A stretch of 64,000 bases of DNA, from positions 1 through 64,000 of the forward strand of contig JAISZG010000074.1 in assembly GCA_031269355.1 (NCBI GenBank), read 5' to 3'. Made by a program: the position numbers and the translations under genes. Under the pieces are notes generated by a model. It did not search any database, was not told where the DNA came from, and saw only the letters and a list, made by a program, of their open reading frames with translations. Below, piece after piece: positions 43,962 through 53,261 of the stretch. The first letter of the stretch is position 1. Every line of letters starts with the position of its first letter. The stretch is from Oscillospiraceae bacterium. GTDB lineage: Bacteria; Bacillota; Clostridia; Christensenellales; Aristaeellaceae.

Positions 43962-46900
43962 TTAAAACCACATCCATCCCGCATACGCCCATCCCGGCAG
44001 ATACAATCCGGAGAACCAGTTCATCGCCTGCGCCCACGCGCGCGGCATTAGAGCGCCCGTGGCAAACGGATAGAACCCCACGAACAGCAGCGCGGCTGCG
44101 GCTGCCAGCGCGGCTGCCGCCAGCGACACAAGCTTCTTCCGACGCGGCGTGCGCAGCGCACGGTCGACGGCGGACGCGCGTTCATACATGCGAACGAAAC
44201 CCCATACGATGCACAGCATTACAAACGGCGTGCTTGCGAAATAGTGATATATGAACGTAGAGCGCGGAACAAGCACCCATGGCATGAACTGCGCTAGGAA
44301 TCCCACCAGCAAAAGCCCGGGCGTCGAATCGCCGTCCGCGCGGTCCAACCGTATCCCGCGCGATACATGCCCTTTAAACCAGCGGATTATAACGGCGATC
44401 AGCGCGATAAAGCCCGTCCACCACACCGCCGGGTTGCCGAACGCGAGTATCGTCGACACCATTCCGTCGGGTTCATAGTGCCCCTGATAATACCACATGG
44501 GCTTGAGTATCAGCGGCCATTCCCACCACTTCGACTTGAACGGGTGGGTATCCACCAAATGGCTGTGATAGTTGTACATCGACGCTTGCAGGTCTATTAC
44601 GCGCTTGATCGTATACGGCCCGGTGGCGGTAAGCTCGGGTATATAGCTGAGCAGATACACCGCTGCGGGCACTATAATAAACCACAGCACGCACCACAAT
44701 ATGGTGATAATCATGCGGCGCGGATACGCGGCGACCGCCTGGCTTTCCTCCGCGCCCGCGCTGATTCCATAAATATATTCCCTCAGCCGCATGCCGAACG
44801 ACCAGAAAAGCACTACCGCCAAACCTGCAGCCGCGTATATGCCTATCCATTTGCTCGCGATGGCCCCCGCCATAAACAGCCCGGACAGAGCCAGCGGAAC
44901 GAGCGTTCTGCCAAGCCCGTCGCGGAAGAAGCTCATCTTCCAGTAGCGGTACATGCACGCGTACATCAGCATAATGAACAGCACCGGATAGCTGTCGATC
45001 GTCGCGATGCGCGTCTGCGCCAGATGCATGCAATCCGCCGCGAGCAGGAACGCCGCAAGCAGCGCCCAGCGAGTTTTTTTGAAAAGCTGCTTGCCAAGGA
45101 AATACATGGCCGGTATCATGAGCACTCCCGCCAGCGTTCCGGGGAATCTCCACGCGAACGGCGTCATGCCCATAAGCGATATGGACAGCATTATGAACAC
45201 CTTGCCAAGCGGCGGATGGCTCCACTCCAGCACGGACATTTTGTGCAGATATTCGTAGCCGGTGCGCGCGTGGTATATCTCGTCGAAGTATGTGCCGTTC
45301 ATGTAGCCGGGCTGATCGGGAACGGTATTCGGCTCGTCGATCAGTTTGGTCACATCGTTGGCTCCGACCTCGCGAGGGTTCTCGTCTATCACCTCGTTCA
45401 CGCTGAGTATGTTCCCATCGAGATCGCGCAGCGCGACCTCGAACAGCATCACGCCCGGCGCGTCGGGTATTATTCGAACATAGCGCGCGGTGAACAATTG
45501 GGGTATATCATCGTTATACGAAACCGCCCCGTCGGCGCTTTGCGTAGAATAGACCACGTACTTCCAGCGGAAGCATTCCGATTCGACGGACGCGGGCATA
45601 GGCGTCGTCCAGGTTTCGCCATCCTCGCTCGCGGTTATCTTTATGTCCGACGACGATATTCCATTATAATATAATATCTGAAACGACTTCGTTTCCCCAA
45701 GATCGAACAGTACGGACTCGCTGGTTCCGGACGAGCGCCACCAGGTTTGCGGCGCGATGTGCGATCCAAGCCCCGTAAACGCGACGACCGCGTATACTCC
45801 GGTTAGCGCGAGCATCAGCGCCCAATCGAGCGGGCGAAAATTCAGCCGCGCGTCGGATTTCCCCAATATGCGCTCGCTGATACCGGCTGAAACCGCCGAT
45901 CGCTCCGCATTACTACTATCAATATAATAATTATTTGCGTCCTCCGTCGACGCGAAGCCCCACTCGCGAGTTCTGCCGACGACGCAAATCTCCCAGCCCG
46001 TCCAGAACGCGAGCGCGCCGAGCAGCAGATTAATCGCGGACAGTACGCAGCCTATCGCGTGAAGCGCGCCGTACATCAAGTGCTCGTTGCGCAGCACCAG
46101 CCACACGTTAAAGAACATAGTCACGCTAAGCCCGATAGATAGCCACAGCAGCCGCCCGTCCCGTTTGGCCGAATAAGCGGCCAGGAAGAACACGATAGCG
46201 GGTAACAGATACCTTTCGTGCATCCGATATCCAAACAGGAAAAATCCAAGGAACGTAAGCCCTGCCGCCAGGAATAGAGAATTCAAGCTGCGCGACTTGA
46301 TATACAGCGCGAACGTTGCCGCAAGCGTCAGCGCCATAAGTATAATGGCTATAGAGGCGTATGATATCGAGCCTATTGCGGCGGCTCCACTCGCAACCCA
46401 GTTACCGCCCATTAAATAATATAGATTAACAGCGTTTATAGTGGCATAGTCGTATGATGCCATCGTGCCCAGGTATTTGCCCGGCAGCCACGCCCAGCCC
46501 GAGCGGATAGTAAACGGGAGAATCAGCAGGAAACACGCGGCAAGCCCAATACCGGCTCCAAGCAGCGCGCGCCTTATCGCTCCGGCATCCCACTTTAGCT
46601 CGCGTAAATGCAATATAACGGCGAGCAGCCCCAGCGGCCCCAGCATCAGCGCCTGCGGCTTTATTAATACCGTCAGCATATATATCGGGATAGCGGCGCG
46701 CATATCGGATTTGCTGGCGCGCCAAACGGTAAGCGCGAGGCCGAGCGCCAGCAGGCAGTCGATCTGCCCCCACGCCGCGCCTGTCGCGACTATCGCGGGG
46801 CTGAACGCGTACAGCGCCGCAAGCGCGAACCCGACGCGGTTATCATTTTTATTATTCCCGATATGCCACAGCGCGGCTATCGCGGCCAAATCGAATATAA

Positions 46901-47936
46901 TGGGAGGCAGCTTTACGAGCAGCTCCATCTCCGACGTTTCCGCCGACACGCCCACCGCGCGTATAAGCCAGCCTATCGGCCAAAGGAAGTACATATATCC
47001 GGGAGGATAATCGCAGAAATAATCGCCCTGGTAAAAATCCGCCGGGCCTACCTGCGCGATGCGCAGCGCCCACGCGTGGAAGCAGCCTATATCAACGCCG
47101 TATCCCGCAACGAAATACGCGACCGCAATGCGCAGCACGGCGGCGGCGCCAAGTATTATCATAAGCGCGGCCAACGATCCCCCGCGCGGACGCGCCTTCA
47201 TCACAATGAAAACAACCGCCGCGAACAGCGGGATGATAAGCCACAGCAGCGAACCGTTTGTTGGAGCGCCGGAATTCTGCGCGGGAGAGGACGGCGCGGA
47301 CAGCTCGACCGCCAATTCTCCGGGCAACGGCGCGTCGGCTTGTTCAAGCGACAGATCGTCAAACCACGCGACGCCCGTCGTTTCGTTGGAATAGCCGCCC
47401 AGCCGCGCGGCTATATTCGCGCTTCGCTGCCCGGCATATGTTTTAAAATATATAGTCCACTCTTCCCAAGCGCCTGCGGTATCGTAAAGCGAAGGCACTA
47501 CGGAATATGAACCCAGAACGGACAGGTTGGCGCCGGTGCCCTCGGTATCGCACCCTTCCGCGCGGATTAATCCCGAGAGTTTGTACCATTGATTAGGCTC
47601 GACGGACACGGTTTGCGTAAACCGCGCGTCGTTGGAACTAACGTTCTCAATCCGCGCGACGCTGCTGCCCGATTGTTCGTCCCGCACTATTTCAAGGTAG
47701 CTGGCGCCGTAGTCCGTAACCCACATATCCCTGTACCAATACGCGGGCTGCCCGTCGTCTGCGCTCTCGAATCCGCCGTTCTTCAGCAGATTTACCGCCT
47801 GCGACTGTTCGGCGCATCCTGTAGATAATACAATAATAGATAATATTATATATCCGAAAAAAATCGCCGCGAACTTCTTTGCCGTTTGGTTGACTTTCCA
47901 TATCCGCAGATTGCGCGGCGCATTCTTTCGACTCAT
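43962..47936 (-). CDS. Giant membrane glycosyltransferase: two GT-C modules with CBM- and discoidin-like domains
   Basis: The chosen ATG (47936, after GGAGGG) gives 1324 residues. An N-terminal lipoprotein-like signal ends in VLSTGC (Cys41). A carbohydrate-binding-like domain (NLLKNGGFESADDGQPAYW, about 48-205) follows, then a first multi-helix GT-C module (about 230-640, with FYQGDYFCDYPPGYMYF). Next is a discoidin/F5-8-like outside domain (about 715-830), then a second module like protein O-mannosyltransferases (about 870-1324, YFDEIYHARTGYEYL and WSHPPLGKVF). It probably moves sugars from a lipid carrier to surface proteins or glycans. It interrupts an otherwise conserved order between yraN and yifB. 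Domain borders are approximate. Confidence 0.82.
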   Translation of the reverse strand: MSRKNAPRNLRIWKVNQTAKKFAAIFFGYIILSIIVLSTGCAEQSQAVNLLKNGGFESADDGQPAYWYRDMWVTDYGASYLEIVRDEQSGSSVARIENVSSNDARFTQTVSVEPNQWYKLSGLIRAEGCDTEGTGANLSVLGSYSVVPSLYDTAGAWEEWTIYFKTYAGQRSANIAARLGGYSNETTGVAWFDDLSLEQADAPLPGELAVELSAPSSPAQNSGAPTNGSLLWLIIPLFAAVVFIVMKARPRGGSLAALMIILGAAAVLRIAVAYFVAGYGVDIGCFHAWALRIAQVGPADFYQGDYFCDYPPGYMYFLWPIGWLIRAVGVSAETSEMELLVKLPPIIFDLAAIAALWHIGNNKNDNRVGFALAALYAFSPAIVATGAAWGQIDCLLALGLALTVWRASKSDMRAAIPIYMLTVLIKPQALMLGPLGLLAVILHLRELKWDAGAIRRALLGAGIGLAACFLLILPFTIRSGWAWLPGKYLGTMASYDYATINAVNLYYLMGGNWVASGAAAIGSISYASIAIILMALTLAATFALYIKSRSLNSLFLAAGLTFLGFFLFGYRMHERYLLPAIVFFLAAYSAKRDGRLLWLSIGLSVTMFFNVWLVLRNEHLMYGALHAIGCVLSAINLLLGALAFWTGWEICVVGRTREWGFASTEDANNYYIDSSNAERSAVSAGISERILGKSDARLNFRPLDWALMLALTGVYAVVAFTGLGSHIAPQTWWRSSGTSESVLFDLGETKSFQILYYNGISSSDIKITASEDGETWTTPMPASVESECFRWKYVVYSTQSADGAVSYNDDIPQLFTARYVRIIPDAPGVMLFEVALRDLDGNILSVNEVIDENPREVGANDVTKLIDEPNTVPDQPGYMNGTYFDEIYHARTGYEYLHKMSVLEWSHPPLGKVFIMLSISLMGMTPFAWRFPGTLAGVLMIPAMYFLGKQLFKKTRWALLAAFLLAADCMHLAQTRIATIDSYPVLFIMLMYACMYRYWKMSFFRDGLGRTLVPLALSGLFMAGAIASKWIGIYAAAGLAVVLFWSFGMRLREYIYGISAGAEESQAVAAYPRRMIITILWCVLWFIIVPAAVYLLSYIPELTATGPYTIKRVIDLQASMYNYHSHLVDTHPFKSKWWEWPLILKPMWYYQGHYEPDGMVSTILAFGNPAVWWTGFIALIAVIIRWFKGHVSRGIRLDRADGDSTPGLLLVGFLAQFMPWVLVPRSTFIYHYFASTPFVMLCIVWGFVRMYERASAVDRALRTPRRKKLVSLAAAALAAAAALLFVGFYPFATGALMPRAWAQAMNWFSGLYLPGWAYAGWMWF

Positions 47937-47983
47937 AAACCCTCCGCTATTGCGCTGAGACCCGCGCCGTCCCGCGCGGCGCG

Positions 47984-48340
47984 TCAAATGTCGACCGCTT
48001 CGAACGCGTTTCGCCAATGAACTATTCTGCCGCCATAAACTTCGATCACGTCGAACCGCGACGGCGCGTCCGACAAATCGCGCTCCTCCAGAAAGGCGCA
48101 GGCCGCGCGGGCGACGCGCGCCTGCTTGAGCGGCGTCACCGCCTCGCGCGGGTATCCGTGCGCTATGTCCGAGCGCGCCTTCACCTCGACGAACACCACG
48201 CGATAACCGCTCAGAGCCACAATGTCTATCTCCCCCGCGCGTACCCTATAGTTGCGCGCGAGTATTTTGTATCCTTTTGCCTCAAGAAACGCGACCGCTT
48301 GATCCTCCGCGTATTGTCCAAACGCGCCGCGCCTGGTCAC
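47984..48340 (-). CDS. yraN: YraN/UPF0102 family nuclease-like protein
   Basis: A small protein with the restriction-endonuclease-like fold: GQYAEDQAVAFLEAKGYKILARNYR, GEIDIVAL and VVFVEVKAR supply the acidic and Lys residues. Function is unproven; it always sits near rnhB. I chose GTG at 48340, overlapping the rnhB stop as GTGA, giving 118 residues; a TTG at 48364 in the same frame is an alternative. Neither has a clear ribosome site, which fits coupling to rnhB translation. Confidence 0.88.
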   Translation of the reverse strand: MTRRGAFGQYAEDQAVAFLEAKGYKILARNYRVRAGEIDIVALSGYRVVFVEVKARSDIAHGYPREAVTPLKQARVARAACAFLEERDLSDAPSRFDVIEVYGGRIVHWRNAFEAVDI

Positions 48341-48987
48341 GGCGAAACGGCGTTCTGGTTCCAAGCCGGATATCTGGCGTCCATAGAACGCAGGAACAGC
48401 GCCCGATGTTCCTCGCTCGCGCCGTTTAACAGTATCGCCTTGTAGTGCGCGTCGGTGCCATATCCCTTATGCTGAGCGAATCCGTAGCCCGGCAGGCGTC
48501 CGTCCAGCGCCTCCATAAAGCGATCCCGCGTCACCTTCGCTACGATAGACGCGGCGGCTATGCTGTACGAGCGCTCGTCGCCGTGCGCCACCGCCTCGCA
48601 CGGCGGCTGAACATCCGGTTTATCCAATCCGTCCGTCAGCAAAAGATCGCACTCCAGCCCTTCGGCAGCGCGTTTCATCGCGAGAAGCGCCGCGCTGCGG
48701 ATATTAAGCTCCGCTATCTCTCGCACGTTCGAGGAACCCACGCCTATAAACAGAGCCGTTTCCAATATTTTGTTATAAAGCTCGGCGCGTTGCCCGGGGG
48801 TTAATTTTTTCGAATCGTCCACGCCTTTTAGTATAGGCGCGTCGGGCATAATCACGCATGCCGCGACTACGGGACCGGCCAGCGCGCCGCGCCCGGCTTC
48901 ATCCATCCCGGCTATGCGCAGCCCCCGCGCCCAGTATGCCGCGTCAAAATCGCGCAGCGCCTCCTGGCGTTCCGTTCGGCGGGTCAT
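48337..48987 (-). CDS. rnhB: Ribonuclease HII
   Basis: RNase HII cuts RNA, including single ribonucleotides, in RNA-DNA hybrids. The 216-residue protein has the N-terminal IAGMDEAGRGALAGPVVAACVIM (Asp-Glu of the DEDD site), LLTDGLDKPD and AAASIVAKVTRDRFM. It begins 3 bases after rbgA ends. Full length. Confidence 0.96.
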   Translation of the reverse strand: MTRRTERQEALRDFDAAYWARGLRIAGMDEAGRGALAGPVVAACVIMPDAPILKGVDDSKKLTPGQRAELYNKILETALFIGVGSSNVREIAELNIRSAALLAMKRAAEGLECDLLLTDGLDKPDVQPPCEAVAHGDERSYSIAAASIVAKVTRDRFMEALDGRLPGYGFAQHKGYGTDAHYKAILLNGASEEHRALFLRSMDARYPAWNQNAVSP

Positions 48988-48990
48988 ACG

Positions 48991-49902
48991 TCAGTCCGCC
49001 CGTTTGCCGATTTTTGTCGATTTATCATATTGCGCGTCTCCCGGAGTTTCCAGCGTTATTCTGCCGAGCTTGCCAGCTCGAAATTCGTCCAGCACAATAG
49101 CGGCCGCGCGGGTTGTATCCATACGGCCTCCTGATAACCTAAATCCACGCCCAGCGCAAACCGCGTCTAGCAGCGACGCTTTGTCGGATTCCTCGCCAAG
49201 CTCATTGCCAGCGAGCGCGCCGTCGGGCAGTTTAAACCGCGCCCGCGCCGCGTCCGGCGCAGCGATCAGCAGTTCCTCAAGAAGTGATTCGGCCAGCGTT
49301 TCTTGATCGAGTATCGTATCCCGTATCGTTCCAAGATACGCAAGCCTTCGCGCGGCGTTTGGATCGTCGATGCGCGGCCATAGAAGCCCGGGAGTGTCCA
49401 GCAGTTCCAGATCGTCCGTTACGCGCACCCACTGAGGCGCGCGCGTGACGCCGGGGCGGTCGGAGGTATGCGCCGCCGCGCGCCCGCTCAAGCGATTGAT
49501 AAACGCGGATTTGCCCACGTTCGGCACGCCGACGACAAGCGCGCGCACCGTTTTGCGAACGCCGCGCGACGCGTATCGCGCCACCATCTCGCGCACGATT
49601 TCTTCGATTATGTTAAGCGCGTCCTGCGCGCGCCCCCGCAGCGCGTCAAATGGAGACGCGCACACGCCGACGCGCGTGAACGCGCCGACCCACGCCTGTG
49701 TCGCGCGCGCGTCGGCAAGATCCGATTTATTCAGGAACAGCGCGTGACGCTTCCCGGAGCACATACCCGCCAGATCCGGATTCCGCGACGAGCCCGGCAA
49801 TCGCGCGTCGCATAATTCTAATACGACGTCAACCTGACGCAATTGTTCCCGCAATTGCCGCCGGGCTTTCGCCATATGCCCGGGATACCATTGAATCTGC
49901 AA
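48991..49902 (-). CDS. rbgA: RbgA (YlqF), ribosome assembly GTPase
   Basis: A circularly permuted GTPase (303 aa) needed for late assembly of the large ribosomal subunit in Bacillus. The motif order is permuted: FLNKSDLAD (G4) precedes VGVPNVGKSAFINRL (G1) and LLDTPGLLWPR (G3). The N-terminal QIQWYPGHMAKARRQLRE is typical. The start is TTG at 49902, six bases after AAGGAG. An 8-bp hairpin (49930-49951) lies in the 60-base gap after gltX. Confidence 0.96.
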   Translation of the reverse strand: MQIQWYPGHMAKARRQLREQLRQVDVVLELCDARLPGSSRNPDLAGMCSGKRHALFLNKSDLADARATQAWVGAFTRVGVCASPFDALRGRAQDALNIIEEIVREMVARYASRGVRKTVRALVVGVPNVGKSAFINRLSGRAAAHTSDRPGVTRAPQWVRVTDDLELLDTPGLLWPRIDDPNAARRLAYLGTIRDTILDQETLAESLLEELLIAAPDAARARFKLPDGALAGNELGEESDKASLLDAVCAGRGFRLSGGRMDTTRAAAIVLDEFRAGKLGRITLETPGDAQYDKSTKIGKRAD

Positions 49903-49929
49903 TAAAAACTCCTTGATAATTCGATCGGG

Positions 49930-49951
49930 AGCCGATCAATATCGATCGGCT
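49930..49951 (-). other. Intercistronic hairpin between gltX and rbgA
   Basis: AGCCGATC pairs with GATCGGCT around a 6-base loop. No U-tract follows on the minus strand, so it is more likely a processing or stability stem than a terminator. Confidence 0.4.
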
Positions 49952-49962
49952 GCGCGTCGATT

Positions 49963-51417
49963 CTATCTCGACAAAAGGCGCGCGCGCGCGGCTTCTATCC
50001 GCCGAAGCGTTTCGCCCTTGCCAAGAATATACGCGATCTCCGTGGCTCCGCCGGGCGTTGACATAAGCCCCGTCAGCGCTATACGCATCGGCCATAGAAC
50101 CTGCCCGTTCTTGCGCCCGTCCGCCGCTATCGCGCCAAGCAGCGCGTCGTGTATCGCCGCTTCAGTCCAAATTTCGATTCCGTTTAGCACGGGATAAATA
50201 AACGCGAGCGCGTCCGCCGCTGTCGCGATATCCGATTTCATTTTTTTATGTATATATAACGCGTCGTCGTATTCCGGCATATTCGCCAGGAACGCGACCA
50301 TATCCGGGATGGCGGCAAACGTATCCGTGCGCCCGTGAAGCAATTCCGCAAGCCTTTGCATATCAAACCCCGCAGGCAGCGCAAGTTCCAGCCACGGCTT
50401 TGATAATTCATAATATTTATCTTCAGATAATTTGCGTGTGTATTCCGAGTTCATCCACTTCAATTTATTCTTATCGAATATAGAAGGAGATTTACTAAGA
50501 CCGCTCAGCGAAAACGTTCGCTCCAGCTCGCTTAGCGTGAAGAACTCGCGGTCGTCTCCCGGGCTCCAGCCTAGCAGCGCAATGTAATTGACGATAGCCT
50601 CCGGCAGAAATCCTTCCGCCAGCAGATCCTCAAACGATGGATCGCCCTTCCGCTTGGACAGTTTGCGCGTAGCGTCCGCCATCACCGGCTGCAGATGAAT
50701 ATACACCGGCTTCTCCCAGCCGAACGCGTCGTACAGCAAATTATACTTAGGCGTGGAAGACAGATATTCCGTGCCCCGCATAACATGTGTTATCTTCATA
50801 AGATGATCATCTATAACATTTGCAAAATTATAAGTGGGCAGGCCGTCCGCCTTCAGCAGCACCTGATCGTCCAGCTGCGAGCACTCCACCTCTATGCGGC
50901 CGTAAAGCGCGTCGTCGAACGAGGCGAAGCCCGTTTCCGGAATATTCTGGCGGATTACATATGGTTCCCCCGAGTCGGCGCGCCGACGCGCCTCGTCGGC
51001 GGGAATGGCGATGCAGTGCTTATCATACTTAAACGTTCTGCCCTCCGCTTCAGCCTCCGCGCGCGCCTGTTCCAGCCGCTCTTTAGTGCAGAAGCACGGA
51101 TACGCCGCGCCTTTATCGACCAGCTCCCACGCGAGAGGCGCGTACAGCGCGCGGCGCTCGGACTGCACGTACGGCCCGAACGAACCGCCGACATCCGGCC
51201 CCTCGTCGCACGTCAGCCCGGCCAGGCTCAGCGACGACTTTAGCGCCTCCACCGCGCCGGGAACCTCGCGCTCCTGGTCGGTATCCTCAATGCGCAGCAC
51301 GAACGCGCCGCCCGACATTCGCGCGAATAAATACGTATATAAAGCGGTTCGCAAATTGCCAAGGTGCATATAGCCGGTAGGGCTTGGCGCGAATCTTGTG
51401 CGAACAGAGTCAGCCAT
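49963..51417 (-). CDS. gltX: Glutamyl-tRNA synthetase
   Basis: A class I synthetase of 484 residues. HIGH appears in FAPSPTGYMHLGNLRTALY, and KMSKS as RKLSKRKGDPSFE. ATG 51417 is preferred since it follows GGAG at eight bases and starts right before the catalytic fold. It lies 13 bases after glnS. If this genome also has GatCAB, this enzyme could be discriminating; the specificity residues cannot be judged by eye. Confidence 0.96.
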   Translation of the reverse strand: MADSVRTRFAPSPTGYMHLGNLRTALYTYLFARMSGGAFVLRIEDTDQEREVPGAVEALKSSLSLAGLTCDEGPDVGGSFGPYVQSERRALYAPLAWELVDKGAAYPCFCTKERLEQARAEAEAEGRTFKYDKHCIAIPADEARRRADSGEPYVIRQNIPETGFASFDDALYGRIEVECSQLDDQVLLKADGLPTYNFANVIDDHLMKITHVMRGTEYLSSTPKYNLLYDAFGWEKPVYIHLQPVMADATRKLSKRKGDPSFEDLLAEGFLPEAIVNYIALLGWSPGDDREFFTLSELERTFSLSGLSKSPSIFDKNKLKWMNSEYTRKLSEDKYYELSKPWLELALPAGFDMQRLAELLHGRTDTFAAIPDMVAFLANMPEYDDALYIHKKMKSDIATAADALAFIYPVLNGIEIWTEAAIHDALLGAIAADGRKNGQVLWPMRIALTGLMSTPGGATEIAYILGKGETLRRIEAARARLLSR

Positions 51418-51430
51418 AAACGTTTCTCCG

Positions 51431-53179
51431 TCAGTCATTTTTTATTTTAACCCAGCTGTCCTTCAGGCCAACTGTTCTGTTGTATATAGGCGCGCCGGGT
51501 CTGCTATCCGGATCGAGCGCGAAATATCCCTGGCGCATCCACTGAAACCGCGCTCCAACGGCGGCGGCGCCAAGCGCCGGTTCGCCGACGCAGCCGGTCA
51601 ATTCCTTTAGCGAATCGGGGTTCATGCGCCGCTCGAAATCCGCCTTCGCGCCTTTATCCTCGATAGCTTCCGCATCCTCGGTTTCCGCGTCGGATTCGAT
51701 CGCCGCCTCGTCGTTCAGCAGCGGTTCGTACAATCGAACCGTCAGATCGACCGCGTCCTCCGCGCTTACCCAATGGAGAGTGCCCTTGACCTTGCGCTCC
51801 GAACCTGGCATTCCTGATTTGCTATCCATATCCACCAGGCAGCGCAGCTCTGTCGGCTTGCCGTTCTCATCTTTGATTATGTCTTCGCAACGAATTATGT
51901 ACGCGCCTTTAAGCCGCACTTCGCCTCCGGGCTTCAGTCGGAAAAATTTCTTCGGCGGATTCTCCATAAAGTCGTCCCGCTCGATAAATATTTCCCGGGT
52001 GAAGTTCAGCTCGCGCCTTCCCATTTCAGGATGGTTTGGATGATTCTCAAGCGAGACCGGTTCCCTCCGCCCAGCGTCCCAATTCGTAAGCACAACCTTG
52101 AGCGGACGCAAAACCGCCATCGCGCGCGGCGCGGATTCCTCCAGCGCGGTGCGCACGCACGATTCCAGAAGCTCGAAATCCACCACTGAATCCGCCTTGC
52201 TTATCCCCGCGCGCTGTACAAAATCGAGTATCGCCTCCGGCGTATACCCGCGCCGCCGCATAGCCGCAAGCGTGGGCATGCGCGGATCGTCCCAGCCGCG
52301 AACCTTTCCCGTTTCAACCAGCCGCCGCAGATATCGCTTGCTCATTATAGTGCGCGTCAGGTTCAGCCGCGCAAACTCAATCTGCCGGGGAGGCTGTTCG
52401 AATCCGCATTTTTGCACGACCCAATCATACAGCGGGCGATGTATCTCATATTCAAGCGAGCACAGCGAATGGGTGACGCGCTCCAGCGCGTCGCCTATCG
52501 GATGCGCGTAATCATACATGGGGTATATACACCAGGCGCTGCCCGTGCGGTGGTGTTCCTTATATAAAATACGATATAGCACGGGATCGCGCATTACGAC
52601 GTTTGGCGAGGACATATCTATTCTGGCGCGAAGCGTGTAGCTGCCCTCCGGAAATTCTCCCGCGCGCATCCGCTTGAACAGCGCTTCGCTTTCTTCTGCA
52701 GGTCTGCCGCGCCAGGGGCTGTTCCTGCCCGGCTGCTCCAGCGTGCCGCGGTACGCGCGCATATCATCCTGCGACAACTCGTCCACGTACGCGTCGCCCT
52801 GGCGGATCAGCTTCAACGCAAGGTTATAGCATTCCTCATAATAATCCGACGCGAAGAATAATCCGCCGTTCCATTCGAAGCCCATCCAGCGGATATCGTC
52901 CATAATGCCGTTGACGTACTCCGTTTCCTCTTTCGCGGGATTCGTATCGTCAAAGCGCAGGTTGCACAATCCGCCGTATTTGCGGGCGGTTACAAAATCC
53001 ACATACAGCGCCTTGCAGTGCCCTATATGCAAATAGCCGTTTGGTTCGGGCGGAAAGCGCGTATGCACCCGCCCGTCGTTCTTGCCCTGCGCGAGATCGT
53101 CGTCGATGAATTTCCATATGAAGTTTGATTTATACTCTTCTTCCGGCGGATTGCCGGAAACGTTCGGTGCGTGATCCAT
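51431..53179 (-). CDS. glnS: Glutaminyl-tRNA synthetase
   Basis: A 582-residue GlnRS. HIGH is in RFPPEPNGYLHIGHCKALYVDF, KMSKS is MSKRYLR, and the C-terminal half is the beta-barrel anticodon-binding region, with an acidic insertion (AAIESDAETEDAEAIEDKGA). Most Bacillota lack GlnRS and make Gln-tRNA by amidation, so this gene was probably acquired by transfer in the lineage. ATG 53179 follows GGAGGAGG. It is followed at once by gltX. Confidence 0.95.
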   Translation of the reverse strand: MDHAPNVSGNPPEEEYKSNFIWKFIDDDLAQGKNDGRVHTRFPPEPNGYLHIGHCKALYVDFVTARKYGGLCNLRFDDTNPAKEETEYVNGIMDDIRWMGFEWNGGLFFASDYYEECYNLALKLIRQGDAYVDELSQDDMRAYRGTLEQPGRNSPWRGRPAEESEALFKRMRAGEFPEGSYTLRARIDMSSPNVVMRDPVLYRILYKEHHRTGSAWCIYPMYDYAHPIGDALERVTHSLCSLEYEIHRPLYDWVVQKCGFEQPPRQIEFARLNLTRTIMSKRYLRRLVETGKVRGWDDPRMPTLAAMRRRGYTPEAILDFVQRAGISKADSVVDFELLESCVRTALEESAPRAMAVLRPLKVVLTNWDAGRREPVSLENHPNHPEMGRRELNFTREIFIERDDFMENPPKKFFRLKPGGEVRLKGAYIIRCEDIIKDENGKPTELRCLVDMDSKSGMPGSERKVKGTLHWVSAEDAVDLTVRLYEPLLNDEAAIESDAETEDAEAIEDKGAKADFERRMNPDSLKELTGCVGEPALGAAAVGARFQWMRQGYFALDPDSRPGAPIYNRTVGLKDSWVKIKND

Positions 53180-53261
53180 AACGCGCCTCCTCCGTTTCTG
53201 ATGTGCGATCAACATATAATATATAATATTTATGAACTATCTTCTGATATAGTTCGCATCG

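Noticed and set aside
44367-45674. Plus-strand open frame of about 435 codons
   Set aside because: Antisense to the giant glycosyltransferase; His/Arg-rich composition typical of a mirror frame.
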